Origin: Malus domestica
Lineage: Eukaryota; Streptophyta; Magnoliopsida; Rosales; Rosaceae
Reading direction: 5' to 3'
Length of the DNA: 64,000 nt
NCBI RefSeq assembly: GCF_042453785.1
Contig: NC_091676.1
Location: 317,501 to 381,500, forward strand
The translations under genes and the position numbers were made by a program. The notes under the pieces are model-generated. The model made no database searches, was not told the DNA's origin, and saw nothing but the letters and a program-made list of their open reading frames with translations. Of the stretch, positions 37,401 through 47,764 are shown piece by piece; position 1 is the first letter of the stretch; each line of letters opens with the position of its first letter.

Positions 37401-38362
37401 TGATGGCGTACGTACCAGGTTTCCTCGGCAACGACGTCCGGGTGACTGAATATCTTGGCAGCGTCGAATCTTTTGTTGGTGGGGATTGGCTCTCCCGCCG
37501 GTGTGTACGCATCGCAGATCACCTATCACAAGCGAAAGACAAAATTACCCCTTGACGATGTAACGTACACAATCCGGATAGATGTGGATGTCGATTGATG
37601 TTTACCAGGATGTTTTTTCCTCTTCTGAATGGATCCTTAAAAATAGCCTGGGGGCTGAACAAGCAAAAGTCCAAATCAGTTTTTTATTTATTTATTTTTT
37701 TAAATGGAAGGATTAGATTAAAGATTGCAGAAATGATTTTGATCGTGGCCGTTGATATTGTTACATACTGCAGGATGACTTCACTGTTATCTCCTGGGGC
37801 TTGGTCGGTGCTTGAACCGTCGTAGTTCCATTTGGGCAGTTTTGCTGGGTCTGTCACTGGTCCAGGCAGTGTCTGTTTTTATCCATAATTTCATATACAT
37901 ACGTGAACAGAACTTTAAATTTAAAGTAATTCGATGTTAGCTAGGAAACATGAAAATCGTAATAAAATTTGCTAAAATATTCGTAAATCAAATATTAATT
38001 GACGAAATAGTCAAAAACAACATATTTGAAAGAAATATTGGACGTGAAAAGTGATCATTTTGGCGAATTTTCCAAAACCGAAGAATGACGGGCTTATAGC
38101 TTGAGTAGTTAAGAACATTCAATCCTAGAGATGAGGTCTTAAGTTCGATGGAAGGCTTACCCTTGCTTTGCTTCTCAAGTCCAAACCAGATCCTCCAATC
38201 CTATAAGATAACAGAAGAACAAAGACAAGAGAACTTTAATGATCAATAATATTATGTAAATTAATGAGAGGAGGTGGGCATGCTATACCAAATGTATTCA
38301 GCGATGATCTTCTCAGTGGATTCGGAGAGATTGAGGTTGACGAGATCAGAGAGGAGAGACAT
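34440..38362 (-). CDS. GLN1: Glutamine synthetase, cytosolic (GS1)
   Basis: Thirteen exons: 38362-38289, 38200-38161, 37872-37769, 37654-37606, 37522-37416, 36934-36847, 36697-36569, 36440-36366, 36244-36191, 35134-35097, 34972-34813, 34684-34624, 34528-34440; 355 residues, all GT-AG. The enzyme joins ammonium to glutamate using ATP. Family landmarks in order: [88 protein letters not shown] and [16 protein letters not shown]. There is no transit peptide: the protein starts [13 protein letters not shown], as cytosolic isoforms do, and it lacks the C-terminal extension of plastid GS2. The gene is divergent from the COQ2 remnant, with 217 bp between start codons. It ends TTILSK, slightly different from the more usual WKP/WNP ends. 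Intron 9 is enlarged by repeat DNA. Confidence 0.96.
35176..36118. mobile_element. Probable TIR element with internal minisatellite inside GS1 intron 9
   Basis: The two ends look like diverged inverted repeats: left AACATTAATCCTTGCAAAAG (about 35187) and, read on the other strand from the right edge, TTCATTTTAATCCTTAAAAA (about 36085-36110). The contents are very AT-rich and non-coding. This would explain why intron 9 is about 1,060 bp while the neighbouring introns are much shorter. Target duplications were not established. Confidence 0.4.
35448..35800. repeat. Degenerate minisatellite, ~22-26 bp unit
   Basis: Repeated units of the form TGTACCTAAATGTCAATACC-GAAATGTA occur in tandem, with variants such as ATTATATTGAA between units. 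The repeat gives a spurious open frame rich in Tyr, Met and Asn. It lies wholly inside GS1 intron 9. Confidence 0.8.
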
Positions 38363-38579
38363 GGTGACGTACGACGAGGAGGATGATTCTCTGAACAATG
38401 GCAAAAGAGAGGGAGAGAGAACAATGAGAGAGAGAACCAGAGAAAAATGGGGGTTTAGTTTTAAGTAAAAGATGTGACAAAGTCTACCACCTAATATATT
38501 AATTTATTTTCCAATAGAAAAGGGAGCGAAAATACGTGGAATTTCACTGGGGAGAAACGTACGGGGGTATACCGTATAC
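38363..38579. promoter_or_regulatory. Divergent promoter region between GS1 and the COQ2 remnant
   Basis: Only 217 bp separate the GS1 ATG (reading left) from the first COQ2 ATG (reading right). The left half is purine-rich on the plus strand (GAGAGAGAG runs), a CT-rich leader for GS1. This is where both core promoters or overlapping leaders must lie. TATAC-like motifs near 38565-38578 are not convincing TATA boxes. Confidence 0.5.
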
Positions 38580-39566
38580 CATGTTTTGGCTGGCCTCTCG
38601 CGCTTCACGTAGGTTTCTGAAACCGTCAGTTTCCCTATTTGCAGTCTCTTCTTGTCACCTAACCACCGCCACCGCCAATCCTTACCCTAACTTTTATCAG
38701 AACGCAGGCCTGTTGGGCCCATTCAATCAAAGGCACCGTTGCACTCCCAGCTGTGTCGAATTTGATCTCAGACTCCTAGCGCACCTCTCGAGCTCGTCTT
38801 CGTCTACTGGCGCGAAGAACGACGGAAATCAGGGCTGCGATGGCGCGAAGGTCGATGCTTCTTGGATCGACTTGTATTTTCCGAGGCAAGCTCGGCCTTA
38901 TGCTAAGCTCGCTCGCCTCGACCGACCTGGTTGCTCGCTTGGCCTTGCATGCATGTGGTAAGTGATTTTTACTTTCAACTTTTTAATTCGGTTTCCGCAG
39001 TGCATTGTTTGGTAAAAATCACCGATAGCAATTTGGGTCAAGCCGAATTTACTTGTTTTGTTTTTTGGTACTAGCGATCTTCTATTTAAACTAATCTAAT
39101 CAAACTCAGATGCATAAAGCCGACCACATTTACTTTGTTGAAAGTAACAGTGGCAACGGTAACTTTATTTGTTTAAGTTGAAGTTGTTTAAAGAAGCGTT
39201 GATCCAACTGTGGTGCTCCCATTGTACTTTTCCGGAGTATGCTGGACGCTTGTGTATGATACGATATATGCACATCAGGTACAACAAACTATTCTGGTCA
39301 GAATTTCTGGTTCCCAGATTTGATTGTGAAGAAAATATGGAATATGTAGGAATAAGATAACTTTTTAAATGTAACCAAACATTTGGAACATGCTTGCAGG
39401 ACAAGGAAGATGATATGAAAGTAGGTGTTAAGTCTACAGCATTGAGATTTGCAGATTCAACTGAGGAGGGATTACTGGGTTTGGAATTATGTGCATGAGT
39501 AGTCTTGCACTCAGTGGATATACCGCTGAAATTGGTTTTCTTCTTTCTTCCTTTATTTTCATCTAA

Positions 39567-40757
39567 GAAAATTATAGCAATGGTCTCTCAATTTTATCCC
39601 AATTAGAGCAATGATTCCTCAACTAAAAATTCATGATCATTGATCTCTTAAATTAATCAAAACGTGCAGTTATGGTCCTTTTCAACAACTCAGTCAGAAT
39701 CCCGTTTAAACCATTGCTACAATTTTTCTCATTTCATTTTTCATATTTGCCCCTTGATTCAGCCTTACGTGTGTGGCACATGATTCATTTTAACAGAAGC
39801 TTTAATGACGAAAATGATCATACATGCACGTTTTGATGAGTTTAAGCAATGTATTAAAAGGTGGAGGCTTAGGCGAGGCATTCCATGGATAACCCTACCT
39901 AAGCATGAGGCGTTACCTAAATAAAGTTAATATATATTGCATATATAATTATATATATATATAGTATAATACTTTGTAAAACAAATATAATTATAACTAA
40001 GCCAAAGATAATATCTTCTTCTTCATTACTAAGTGTAGTTGTACTTGAAAATTATGACATATAGTCTTAAAATGTTGTAATTATTTATTTTATTTTAAGC
40101 AATTATAGTGAACTTCAAGAGAAATAAGGCCGAGTAGCCACAATTATAGGGAGTTTGAAAGGAAATAAAGGCAGAATGTCGCAATTATAGGCAATTCAAA
40201 AGGAAATAAAGGCTAAGTGCAGCTATTATAGGGAATTTAAAATGAAATAAAGATCGAGTGAAGCAATTATTATAGGGAATTTAAAATAAATAATGGAGTG
40301 GAGTAGTTATAGGAAATTTTAAGAGAAGTAAATTTTGGCTAATTAAAATGCTAGGCGGCAAAATCTGAATGAGCAATAATTAATAAAAAATAAAAAAATA
40401 AAAAAGAATTAGAGTTAGACTTTGCCACTAGGATTTGGAGAGAGAAACTTTCTCTCTTTCTTCTTCCTTGAAACTAGAACGGCACACAGATGAATGACAA
40501 AAACAGATGAATGGCAGAAATAGACCTAGATTTGAAAGGAAAAAAGCACACAACTGAACGCTGGGTACGCCTTAGCCGCCTAGGCGCACCCTAACATTGC
40601 CTTATGCCTACCCCACAAAACAGAGGCGAAAATCCAGCAAGCTCGCCTCCAAGGGCGTCTAGGCGCGCCTCGATGTTAGTTTTTTAGAACACTAAATTTA
40701 AGAGACCAATGATCATGAATTTTTAATTAAGGAAGTATTGTTACAATTTCCTCTTTT
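39567..40757. mobile_element. TIR DNA element (MITE-like), split by a hAT insertion
   Basis: Left arm: AAAAATTCATGATCATTGAT then CTCTTAAATTAATCAAAACGTGCA (39627-39670). The right arm is its reverse complement, TGCACGTTTTGATGAGTTTAAG at 39825-39846 continuing, after an insertion, as AGACCAATGATCATGAATTTTT (from 40703). Outer edges are estimated from weaker similarity between 39567-39620 and 40725-40757. It is non-coding and lies in an intron of the COQ2 remnant. Without the insertion it would be about 340 bp. Confidence 0.65.
39847..40694. mobile_element. Non-autonomous hAT-type element (848 bp)
   Basis: It starts CAATGTATTAAAAGG and ends (other strand) TAGTGTTCTAAAAAA, matching the CAGTGTTNTAAAAGG style of hAT ends. 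It is flanked by 8 bp duplications AGTTTAAG (39839-39846) and AATTTAAG (40695-40702), 7 of 8 identical. Subterminal GCCTAGGCG-like motifs are clustered at both ends (GGCTTAGGCGAGGC; GCCGCCTAGGCGC; GTCTAGGCGCGCC). No transposase frame is seen. It interrupts the right arm of the surrounding TIR element. Confidence 0.78.
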
Positions 40758-42012
40758 CCTCTCTGTCCGCTTTTTTCTCCTTTATCATTGTTGGAACTTC
40801 AGTCTAATTTTTCTTTTCGTTTCTGCCACATCCTCACACCTAAATTGTCAAACTTTGGAGCAGGTGGGCCATATTATGCATTTTTGTCGGCTGCATCTAG
40901 ACAATTAGCTTGGCAGATATGGACAGCTGACCTTTCATCCCGGGCTGATTGCAATAGAAAGTGCGTATCATCGTGGTATGATTTTGCTTTCAAATATTCA
41001 TAGAGGTTAAATATGTGCATTGCATCCATATTATTTGTGGCTCTTGCGTATTTGTCCAATTAAAGATGAACAAAAAAGGGAAATGGAAGTTTGGGATTTA
41101 CCGGTTGTGTGTTCTTCGTTGTATGAAAAGAAAAATATTGTTTAGGTGTAAGAACTATTTACTTCGTTTTGCTTCCAGGATAACCGGTTGTTGAGCTTGC
41201 CTTTGTCTTGGTTCCAGATTTGTGTTGAACAAATGGTTTGGTGCCATTATTTTCAGCGGAATCCCATTTAGAAGACTTTCATCGCAGGGGTGAAGAATGT
41301 GTTTGCTCCCTAAATCCGTCATGGTGCCTTGCGGGCAAGTCGGAGATTTACTTCACATACGGGATTGGTGGGTGCGGGCGTGCCACTACTAGATGCCACT
41401 AGTAGACGGGATTTAAATGATTGAGGTTGCGCCTTTTGACTTCAAATCAAGAGATTGTGCCATTGAGTGGGAGTTACTCAAATTAAGGTTCTTTGTTTGC
41501 CTTAAAAATAAGGACTTTACTTATATGGAGAGATTGAACAATATGTAAATGACAAGGTTGCTTGGAAATATAAATGACAGAAGAAAATGACTAAAATTGT
41601 AGATTGCTTGTAATTTATATGGCTGGAAATGAGTACATAAAGGTTACAAATGAGATCGATACCGCAAGTGAGCAGCAGAGCTAATAAACTAGATAAAATA
41701 AGGCTTTTGGCAAATCTGGTTTGAGCAGAGTTTGTGCTTTTGTTTGTTTGTTTGAGTGTCCATAAACCTTGTGCATCTGCTCCTTTAAATAGAGATCTGG
41801 AGGAAACCCCCTGCTGAGGTTTTTGTACCTACCCGAAAGAAGCTTGTGCAGCTTGCATTTGCATTTGCCAACTTGCATGTAGAAACAATATTAAAAGGGA
41901 AACTTGCATCTCCACCACATGTTTTTAGCACATGTTTCTCCACTTGCAATAAAATAAATAAAAGAAGCAAACTAGCTTCTTTCACTACACATTCTTGCCT
42001 GAAAGCTCTCTC

Positions 42013-42242
42013 TATAGAAAGATAAAACTTCTTCAACAAGATTGTATTTCATTTCACAAATGTACAATTACACATAAGAGAATATATATAGCATTTTGCT
42101 CTTTACAAATATACCCTTGACTACCTTAACTGAATTTGTAACCATTCTAACTAACTACAGTTAATAACAAACCAACCACATTTAACTTTTGCTAAACGGT
42201 TTTTCATCAACAGAAATAGAAGATTTATTATCTTCCTTAATA
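42013..42242 (-). repeat. Copia 3' LTR
   Basis: A 230 bp direct repeat nearly identical to 46680-46909. In element orientation it is the downstream LTR. Confidence 0.92.
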
Positions 42243-45200
42243 CACCCCCTCAAGCGAGAGGAGGAATCAGAGTTGATGCCAACGGGAAGCTTGGAACACA
42301 GGTATCGAAACTGATTTTTAGACAGGGATTTTGTATGAAGATCAGCAAGTTGATCAGCACTGCAAACAAACTGGACTTTGAGAAGATGAGCAAGAACCAG
42401 TTCGCGAATGTAATGATAATTAATCTCAACATGCTTAGTGCGAGCATGAAAAACAGGATTAGAGGCTAAAGAGATGGTGGAAATGTTATCACACCATAAG
42501 ATAGGCAGTTTGGGGAGAGGACAATGAAGATCACGAAGGATTTTACAAACCCAAGTGAGTTCTGCAGCTGTATGAGCCAAAGACCTATATTCGGCTTCGG
42601 TAGAAGAACGGGCGACAGTACTTTGTTTCTTGGCACTCCAGCTGATGAGGTTGGGACCAAGAAAAACAAAGTAGCCACTGGTTGAGCGCCGATCAAAAGG
42701 GCTGCCAGCCCAATCAGCATCAGAATATGCTGAGAGATCAACAAGACCTGGTGTAAACCATAATCCCTGAGAGACAGAACCTTTTAGAAAGCGAACAACC
42801 CGTTTGGCAGCTTGAAAATGTTGTTCACGCGGAGCATGCATAAACTGGCAGAGCTGATTGACAGCAAAGGCAAGGTCTGGTCTAGTCCACGTGAGATACT
42901 GAAGGCCTCCAACAAGAGAACGATACTCGGTGGGGTTAGGGAGAAGAGAACCAGTGTGATCCAGTTTATTGGAGCCAAAAGGTGTGCAACAAGGTTTTGC
43001 ACCTTGCATATTTGTCCGTTGAAGTTGGAGCCAAGAGGTGTGCAACAAGGTTTTGCACCTTGCATATTTGTCCGTTGAAGAAGATCAAGTAGATATTTAG
43101 TTTGATGAAGAAATATCCCTTTAGAAGATCGCTGAACTTCCAGCCCCAAGAAATAGTGTAAAGGACCAAGATCCTTCACTGGAAACCGATTACTAAGCTG
43201 ATTAATGAATTGATGACAGAGATGAGAATCAGGGCCAGTTACGAGAATATCATCCACGTAAACAAGAACGATAACCAGCTTAGGATTATGAAGGACAAAC
43301 AGAGATGCATCAGAAGAAGATTGATGGAAGCCAAGATCAAGCAGAGCTCGAAATAGTTTTTCAAACCAAGCTCTAGGGGCTTGCTTAAGACCATAAAGCG
43401 ATTTTTGAAGTTTGCACACATGACTGGGGAAAATAGGATCAATAAAACCCGGGGGTTGAATCATGTAGACATCCTCTTTTAAATCACCATGAAGGAAGGC
43501 GTTGCTGATGTCTAACTGATTTAAAAACCAATTATGTTGAACAGCAAGACTAAGAAGGATTCGAATGGTAATCGGTTTAGCAACCGGACTGAAAGTCTCC
43601 TGGAAATCAATTCCCTGTTGTTGATGAAAGCCCTTGGCAACAAGCCGGGCCTTGTAACGATCCACAGTACCATCAGGTTTCTGCTTAACCCGAAATACCC
43701 ACTTGCAGCCAACAATGTTCTGAGAGGAATTCGAATGAACTAATGACCAAGTGCATGTAGACAGTAAGGCATTATATTCATCCTGCATAACAGCACGCCA
43801 GTGAGGAAACTTAGATGCTTGGAGATAAGTACTGGGAACGGAATCCATGGCAACGGATAGATGATGCTTAGTGGCTGTATAAGCCTTAGGTTTGTAGATG
43901 CCGGCTTTGGATCGGGTAACCATAAGATGAATATTGACCATATAGGTAGAGACAGGTGGAGAAGCATCGGAATGCAGAGAAGTAGCTGGAGAAAGAGAAG
44001 TAGTTGGAGGTGGAGAAGCAGCAGTAGTAGAAGGAGCAGCATTAGGTGAAGAATCAGGAGATGGATACGCACCAGGATGAGTAATCGTGCGAAAATAAAG
44101 ATCCATCGAAGAAGAAGACACGGGAGAAACATCGTCAGAGTGAGAAGATGTAAGCTGCAGAGACTGAAAAGGATAGACTGCTTCATTAAAGATTACGTGT
44201 CTGGAGATATAGACGCGGTTGTCAACCGGATCAAAGCACCGATAACCCTTGTGCTGAAGACTATAGCCCAAAAATACACAACTCTTGCTTTTAGCATCCA
44301 ATTTACTGTGAACATAAGTTTTAAGCCAAGGGAAACATTGGCAACCAAAGACTTTGAGTTTGGAATAATCCGGGTGCTGATGAAATAAAATTTCCCAAGG
44401 AGATTGCAAGTGACCAGAAATAGGAAGACGATTAATGAGATACAAGGCAGTAGAGAAAGCCTCGACCCAAAATACATGAGGAACATGAGAAGCAACAAGT
44501 AAGGTTCGGGCAGTCTCAACAAGATGGCGATGTTTTCTCTCAGCACAGCCATTTTGTTCAGGCGTGTGTGGACAGCTTAATTGATGAAAAATACCATGCT
44601 CATTAAGAAAAGATGCAAAAGAATGACCAGTGAATTCACCCCCTGAATCGGAACGCAACACTTTGATTTTATTACCAAGCAAATTTTCTACATAATTCTT
44701 GAAAACAACAAACGTAGAAAATACATCCGACTTGGCCTTCAAAGGGAAAAACCAGCTGTATTTGCTAAAGTCATCAACAAGAAGTAAGTAATATCTGAAA
44801 CCACTGCTAGATGGAACAGAAGCAGGTCCCCACAAATCACAGTCTAAAAGTTGAAGACTATGAGTAGTTGCTGAAGAGGACAGGCCAAAAGGAAGCTTGT
44901 GGTTCTTTGCCAATGCACAATCAGAGCAGAAAAAATCAACAGTAGATCGACCTTGGACGGCAAGAGTAGTAGTAGACATTACCCGACGAAAAATGGCAGA
45001 AGATGGATGACCCAATCGCCTGTGCCATACCTTTATTGGAGCTTTAATACTGACAAAGGCTGATGCAGCAAGGGAAGAAGAAGCTTTACCAGAAACGAAA
45101 CTAGAAGATGTAGTAGACTGCAAAGGATAGAAGCCATCTTTAACGGAACCCCGCAAAAGCGTCTTCCCCGTGGAACGATCCTTAACAACGGAGCCATTGG

Positions 45201-45456
45201 AATCAAGAGTCAATGAACAATAATTGTCCCGGAGAAATTGAAAGGCAGACACCAAATTGTGTTGCATATGAGGAACATGAAGAACATTAGACAATGTAAA
45301 AGAAGAAGTAGGGGGTGCATAATGTAGATGAACCAACATGGGAAATAGGAAGACCTTTACCATCACCGATGTAAACTTTGTCTTCACCAGTGTAGGGGGT
45401 AGGAGATGTGATATTTGATATGTCATTAGTAATGTGCGAGGTTGCTCCTGAGTCAA
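42243..45456 (-). pseudogene. Copia pol region (broken copy)
   Basis: In element order: a GAG pre-integrase segment (KVWHRRLGHPS), the integrase core (PFGLSSSATTHSLQLLDCDLWGP then HTPEQNGCAERKHRH), reverse transcriptase (KWVFRVKQKPDGTVDRYKAR; catalytic YVDDILVTG) and RNase H (ARSSTEAEYRSLAHTAAEL; CDNISTISLASNP). The order integrase before reverse transcriptase is diagnostic for Copia. The Ale-type lineage is a guess from general resemblance. The frame is broken. Confidence 0.9.
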
Positions 45457-46549
45457 TTAACCAAGTAGGAGAGGACTTGACATCGGAACGGGCACACATT
45501 GCCTGAAGTTTAGCAGGGGGAATTCGACCACAGATATCAGGATTCATCCGGTCAAAGCAGTCAAACGCTTCATGACTGGAGTTACCACAAATCTGACAAG
45601 GAGCCCGATGACCAGAGGGAGAACCACGATTGGAAGAATTACCACGATGGAAACCACCAGTGAAAGAGTTACCACGATTAAAACCACCAGCAAAAGAATT
45701 ACCACGATGAAAACCTCGATTACCACGATTTTGCTTCCCACGATTGGAATTGTAACGAAAAGAGTGCTGAAGGGGTTGATTCTGAGCAACATACACCTGT
45801 GGAGGAGTGGGAAAAAGTGGATGTTGAGCCTGAATCGATAAGGCATGAAATGGTTCAGACATACCAGAAGAGACAACTTTCTTGCGACGATTCAGAGAAA
45901 GCTCTTTGGTAAGGAGCAAGCCATGGAGTTCATCCAAAGATGTAGACGATAACCTAAGCATGATTGAGTCGGTGAAAGATTCAAATTCATCAGGAAGACC
46001 AGCCAGAGTAGCAGCAATGAGATCGCGATCAGAAATTGAGGCTCCAGCAGCAGTGAGAGAATCGGAGATCTCTTTGAGTTCTTGCAAATAATCAGACATG
46101 GATCGAGAACCTTTCTGAACACTTTGAAGGCGAGAACGAAGCTGATGAACATGGGCATCAGAGATACCCCCAAATCGTTGTTCGAGCTTAAGCCACAGAT
46201 CGCGAGAAGACGAAACACCAACCGTGACAGGAATTACCTCTTAAGACAACGTGGAATTAAACCAGATCAGAAGATTCTGATCTTTCTCATACCAAATTTC
46301 GAAAGCCAGATTAAGAGTACGATCAGGGAGAAGAGGAGCAGGACAGGGTTCGGTGCCATCGACGATACCAAGAAGACGATACCGTCGAAGAATCGGAGCA
46401 AACAGAGCACACCACGGTAGATAATTGGTCCTCTTGAGCTTGATTGGCACCATACTGCCAATATTTTGGATCGTGAGAGAGGAATACAAAGAGGAATTAG
46501 GGTTAGAAGAGGGATTGGAAACAGGCACCGACTCAGACGAAGTCGCCAT
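45287..46549 (-). pseudogene. Copia gag region (broken copy)
   Basis: Begins MATSSESVPVSNPSS with the typical LKRTNYLPW motif of plant Copia gag. A DDLIAATL/DEFESF-type UBN2-like domain follows. Next come Asn/Arg/Gly-rich repeats (RGNSFAGGFNRGNSF) and a CCHC-like knuckle (CQICGNSSHEAFDC). A protease-type WLIDSGATSH lies at the junction with pol. The frame is broken. Confidence 0.85.
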
Positions 46550-46679
46550 GAAAACAGATCAAGATCAACACCACATAGAACAAATCGAGATACAGATTAG
46601 AAGATCAGAGCGGAAGAGAAGATCGGAGCGGAAGAGAAGAGGATCGAGAGGAGCCGTGAGGCGACTGGCGATGAGACCA

Positions 46680-46909
46680 TATAGAAAGATAAAACTTCTT
46701 TAACAAGATTGTATTTCATTTCACAAATGTACAATTACACAGAAGATAATATATATAGCATTTTGCTCTTTACAAATATACCCTTGACTACCTTAACTGA
46801 ATTTGTAACCATTCTAACTAACTACAGTTAATAACAAACCAACCACATTTAACTTTTGCTAAACGGTTTTTCATCAACAGAAATAGAAGATTTATTATCT
46901 TCCTTAATA
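46680..46909 (-). repeat. Copia 5' LTR
   Basis: A 230 bp direct repeat of 42013-42242. In element orientation it is the promoter-bearing LTR, and its outer edge abuts the CTCTC target duplication. Confidence 0.92.
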
Positions 46910-47764
46910 CTCTCATCCACTTGCAATACATGCATGTATCTTGATTAAACAAAGGCTTGACAAACCTCCACCACCCAAACAAATGGGAAAAACAATATTA
47001 TAGTGCCAAAACCCCCCACTTGCAGCCAAATATCTTTCCAAGTTAGTTTTCTTGCATATTAATCCTTCAAATACCATATTTTACCCAAATTGCCCAAATA
47101 AGTAAAAATAGGTATATTTTGAGTGCAAACAGTGCCCCCCAAGTTTTACAAATTTGAGTAAAGTTTGTGAAACTTACGACTCCAATGCTGCCAGGATTAA
47201 TGTCGAAGAAAGAGGCACGTCTACCTCTTCGGTCCTTCTGTCGTTGATAAACTTTGGCAAGAGGAGCAAGGCAATTGGTAGTGCAACTAGCATTGGAAAA
47301 AATGTTGTCTGACTTGTGCATCCTTCTTGTTGATATCAAAACACATGGGAGCATCTTCACTGGTTACATAGATAATAAACTGAAAAAATGCCCGAAGTCG
47401 GACAAACTGGAAAACAAAGAAAAAAGATGGAGAATAGAGAAATTTGGGCAACTTTTCTTTTTCTTTTGTCTTTTTCTGTTTGCCTCTTTTCATATAATAT
47501 ATAATATAATATAAATATATTATACATATACTAAAACCCCAAAACCGCAATACTGTTCAAGGACGGTTTGTGGACGAAAATGACTCTCAATTTGTTTGTT
47601 AAGCCAAATTTTTGCCATCTTTTTCACAGTGAAATGACTGCCTTGCCCTCGGAGTCCACGGGTTGATCCTCTTCTGTTTCGATTTCTTTGGATGCTTCGG
47701 TGCTCTTTCCTTTTTTCTTTATTGCAGTCGTCGTTCTCATCCATTTTGGGATTAGCTTTCTTTA

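Larger units (their letters stand above)
38580..41293 (+). pseudogene. COQ2: COQ2-like 4-hydroxybenzoate polyprenyltransferase remnant
   Basis: COQ2 attaches the polyprenyl tail to 4-hydroxybenzoate in mitochondrial ubiquinone synthesis. Recognisable pieces: exon 1 (38580-38958; basic MFWLASRASRRFLK start, then WIDLYFPRQARPYAKLARLDRP), a segment about 39190-39278 ([26 protein letters not shown]-like), 39400-39534 (DKEDDMKVGVKSTALRF), 40864-40960 (GGPYYAFLSAASRQLAWQIW) and 41218-41293 (FVLNKWFGAIIFSGIP, then TGA). Splice signals around the later pieces survive. The middle of the gene, including the first Asp-rich NDxxDxxxD site, is absent: only about 230 bp separate exon 1 from the next piece. 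Exon 1 shows a compensated indel after RLDRP, and the DKEDD exon is shifted by one base after ADSTEE. A TIR element sits in one intron and an LTR element begins six bases after the stop. I call it a pseudogene; a functional copy is presumably elsewhere. Confidence 0.88.
42013..46909 (-). mobile_element. Copia-superfamily LTR retrotransposon, nested in the LARD LTR
   Basis: The element is 4,897 bp, with 230 bp LTRs at 42013-42242 and 46680-46909 and a 5 bp target duplication CTCTC (42008-42012 and 46910-46914). LTR ends are TATAG...TTAATA on the plus strand, not the common TG...CA. On the gene strand, the sequence after the 5' LTR begins TGGTCTCATCGCC (primer-binding position) and a GAGGGGGTG purine tract precedes the 3' LTR. 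The coding region has gag, protease, integrase, reverse transcriptase and RNase H in Copia order. The LTRs differ at about 3 sites in 230 by eye, implying a recent insertion (roughly half a million years at a common plant rate), younger than the host LARD as nesting requires. The coding region is broken, with a few breaks, so this copy looks dead or nearly so. Confidence 0.93.
41300..47131 (-). repeat. Left (3') LTR of the LARD-like element, interrupted
   Basis: 41300-42012 and 46915-47131 together align end to end with 52898-53821. The Copia insertion accounts for the gap. Landmarks shared by both LTRs include GGGATTTAAATGATTGAGGT-like sequence, CACTACTAGATGCC and CATCCACTTGCAATACATGC. Confidence 0.88.

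Noticed and set aside
43861-44388. Arg/Ser-rich plus-strand frames inside the Copia
   Set aside because: Antisense shadows of the Copia coding region.
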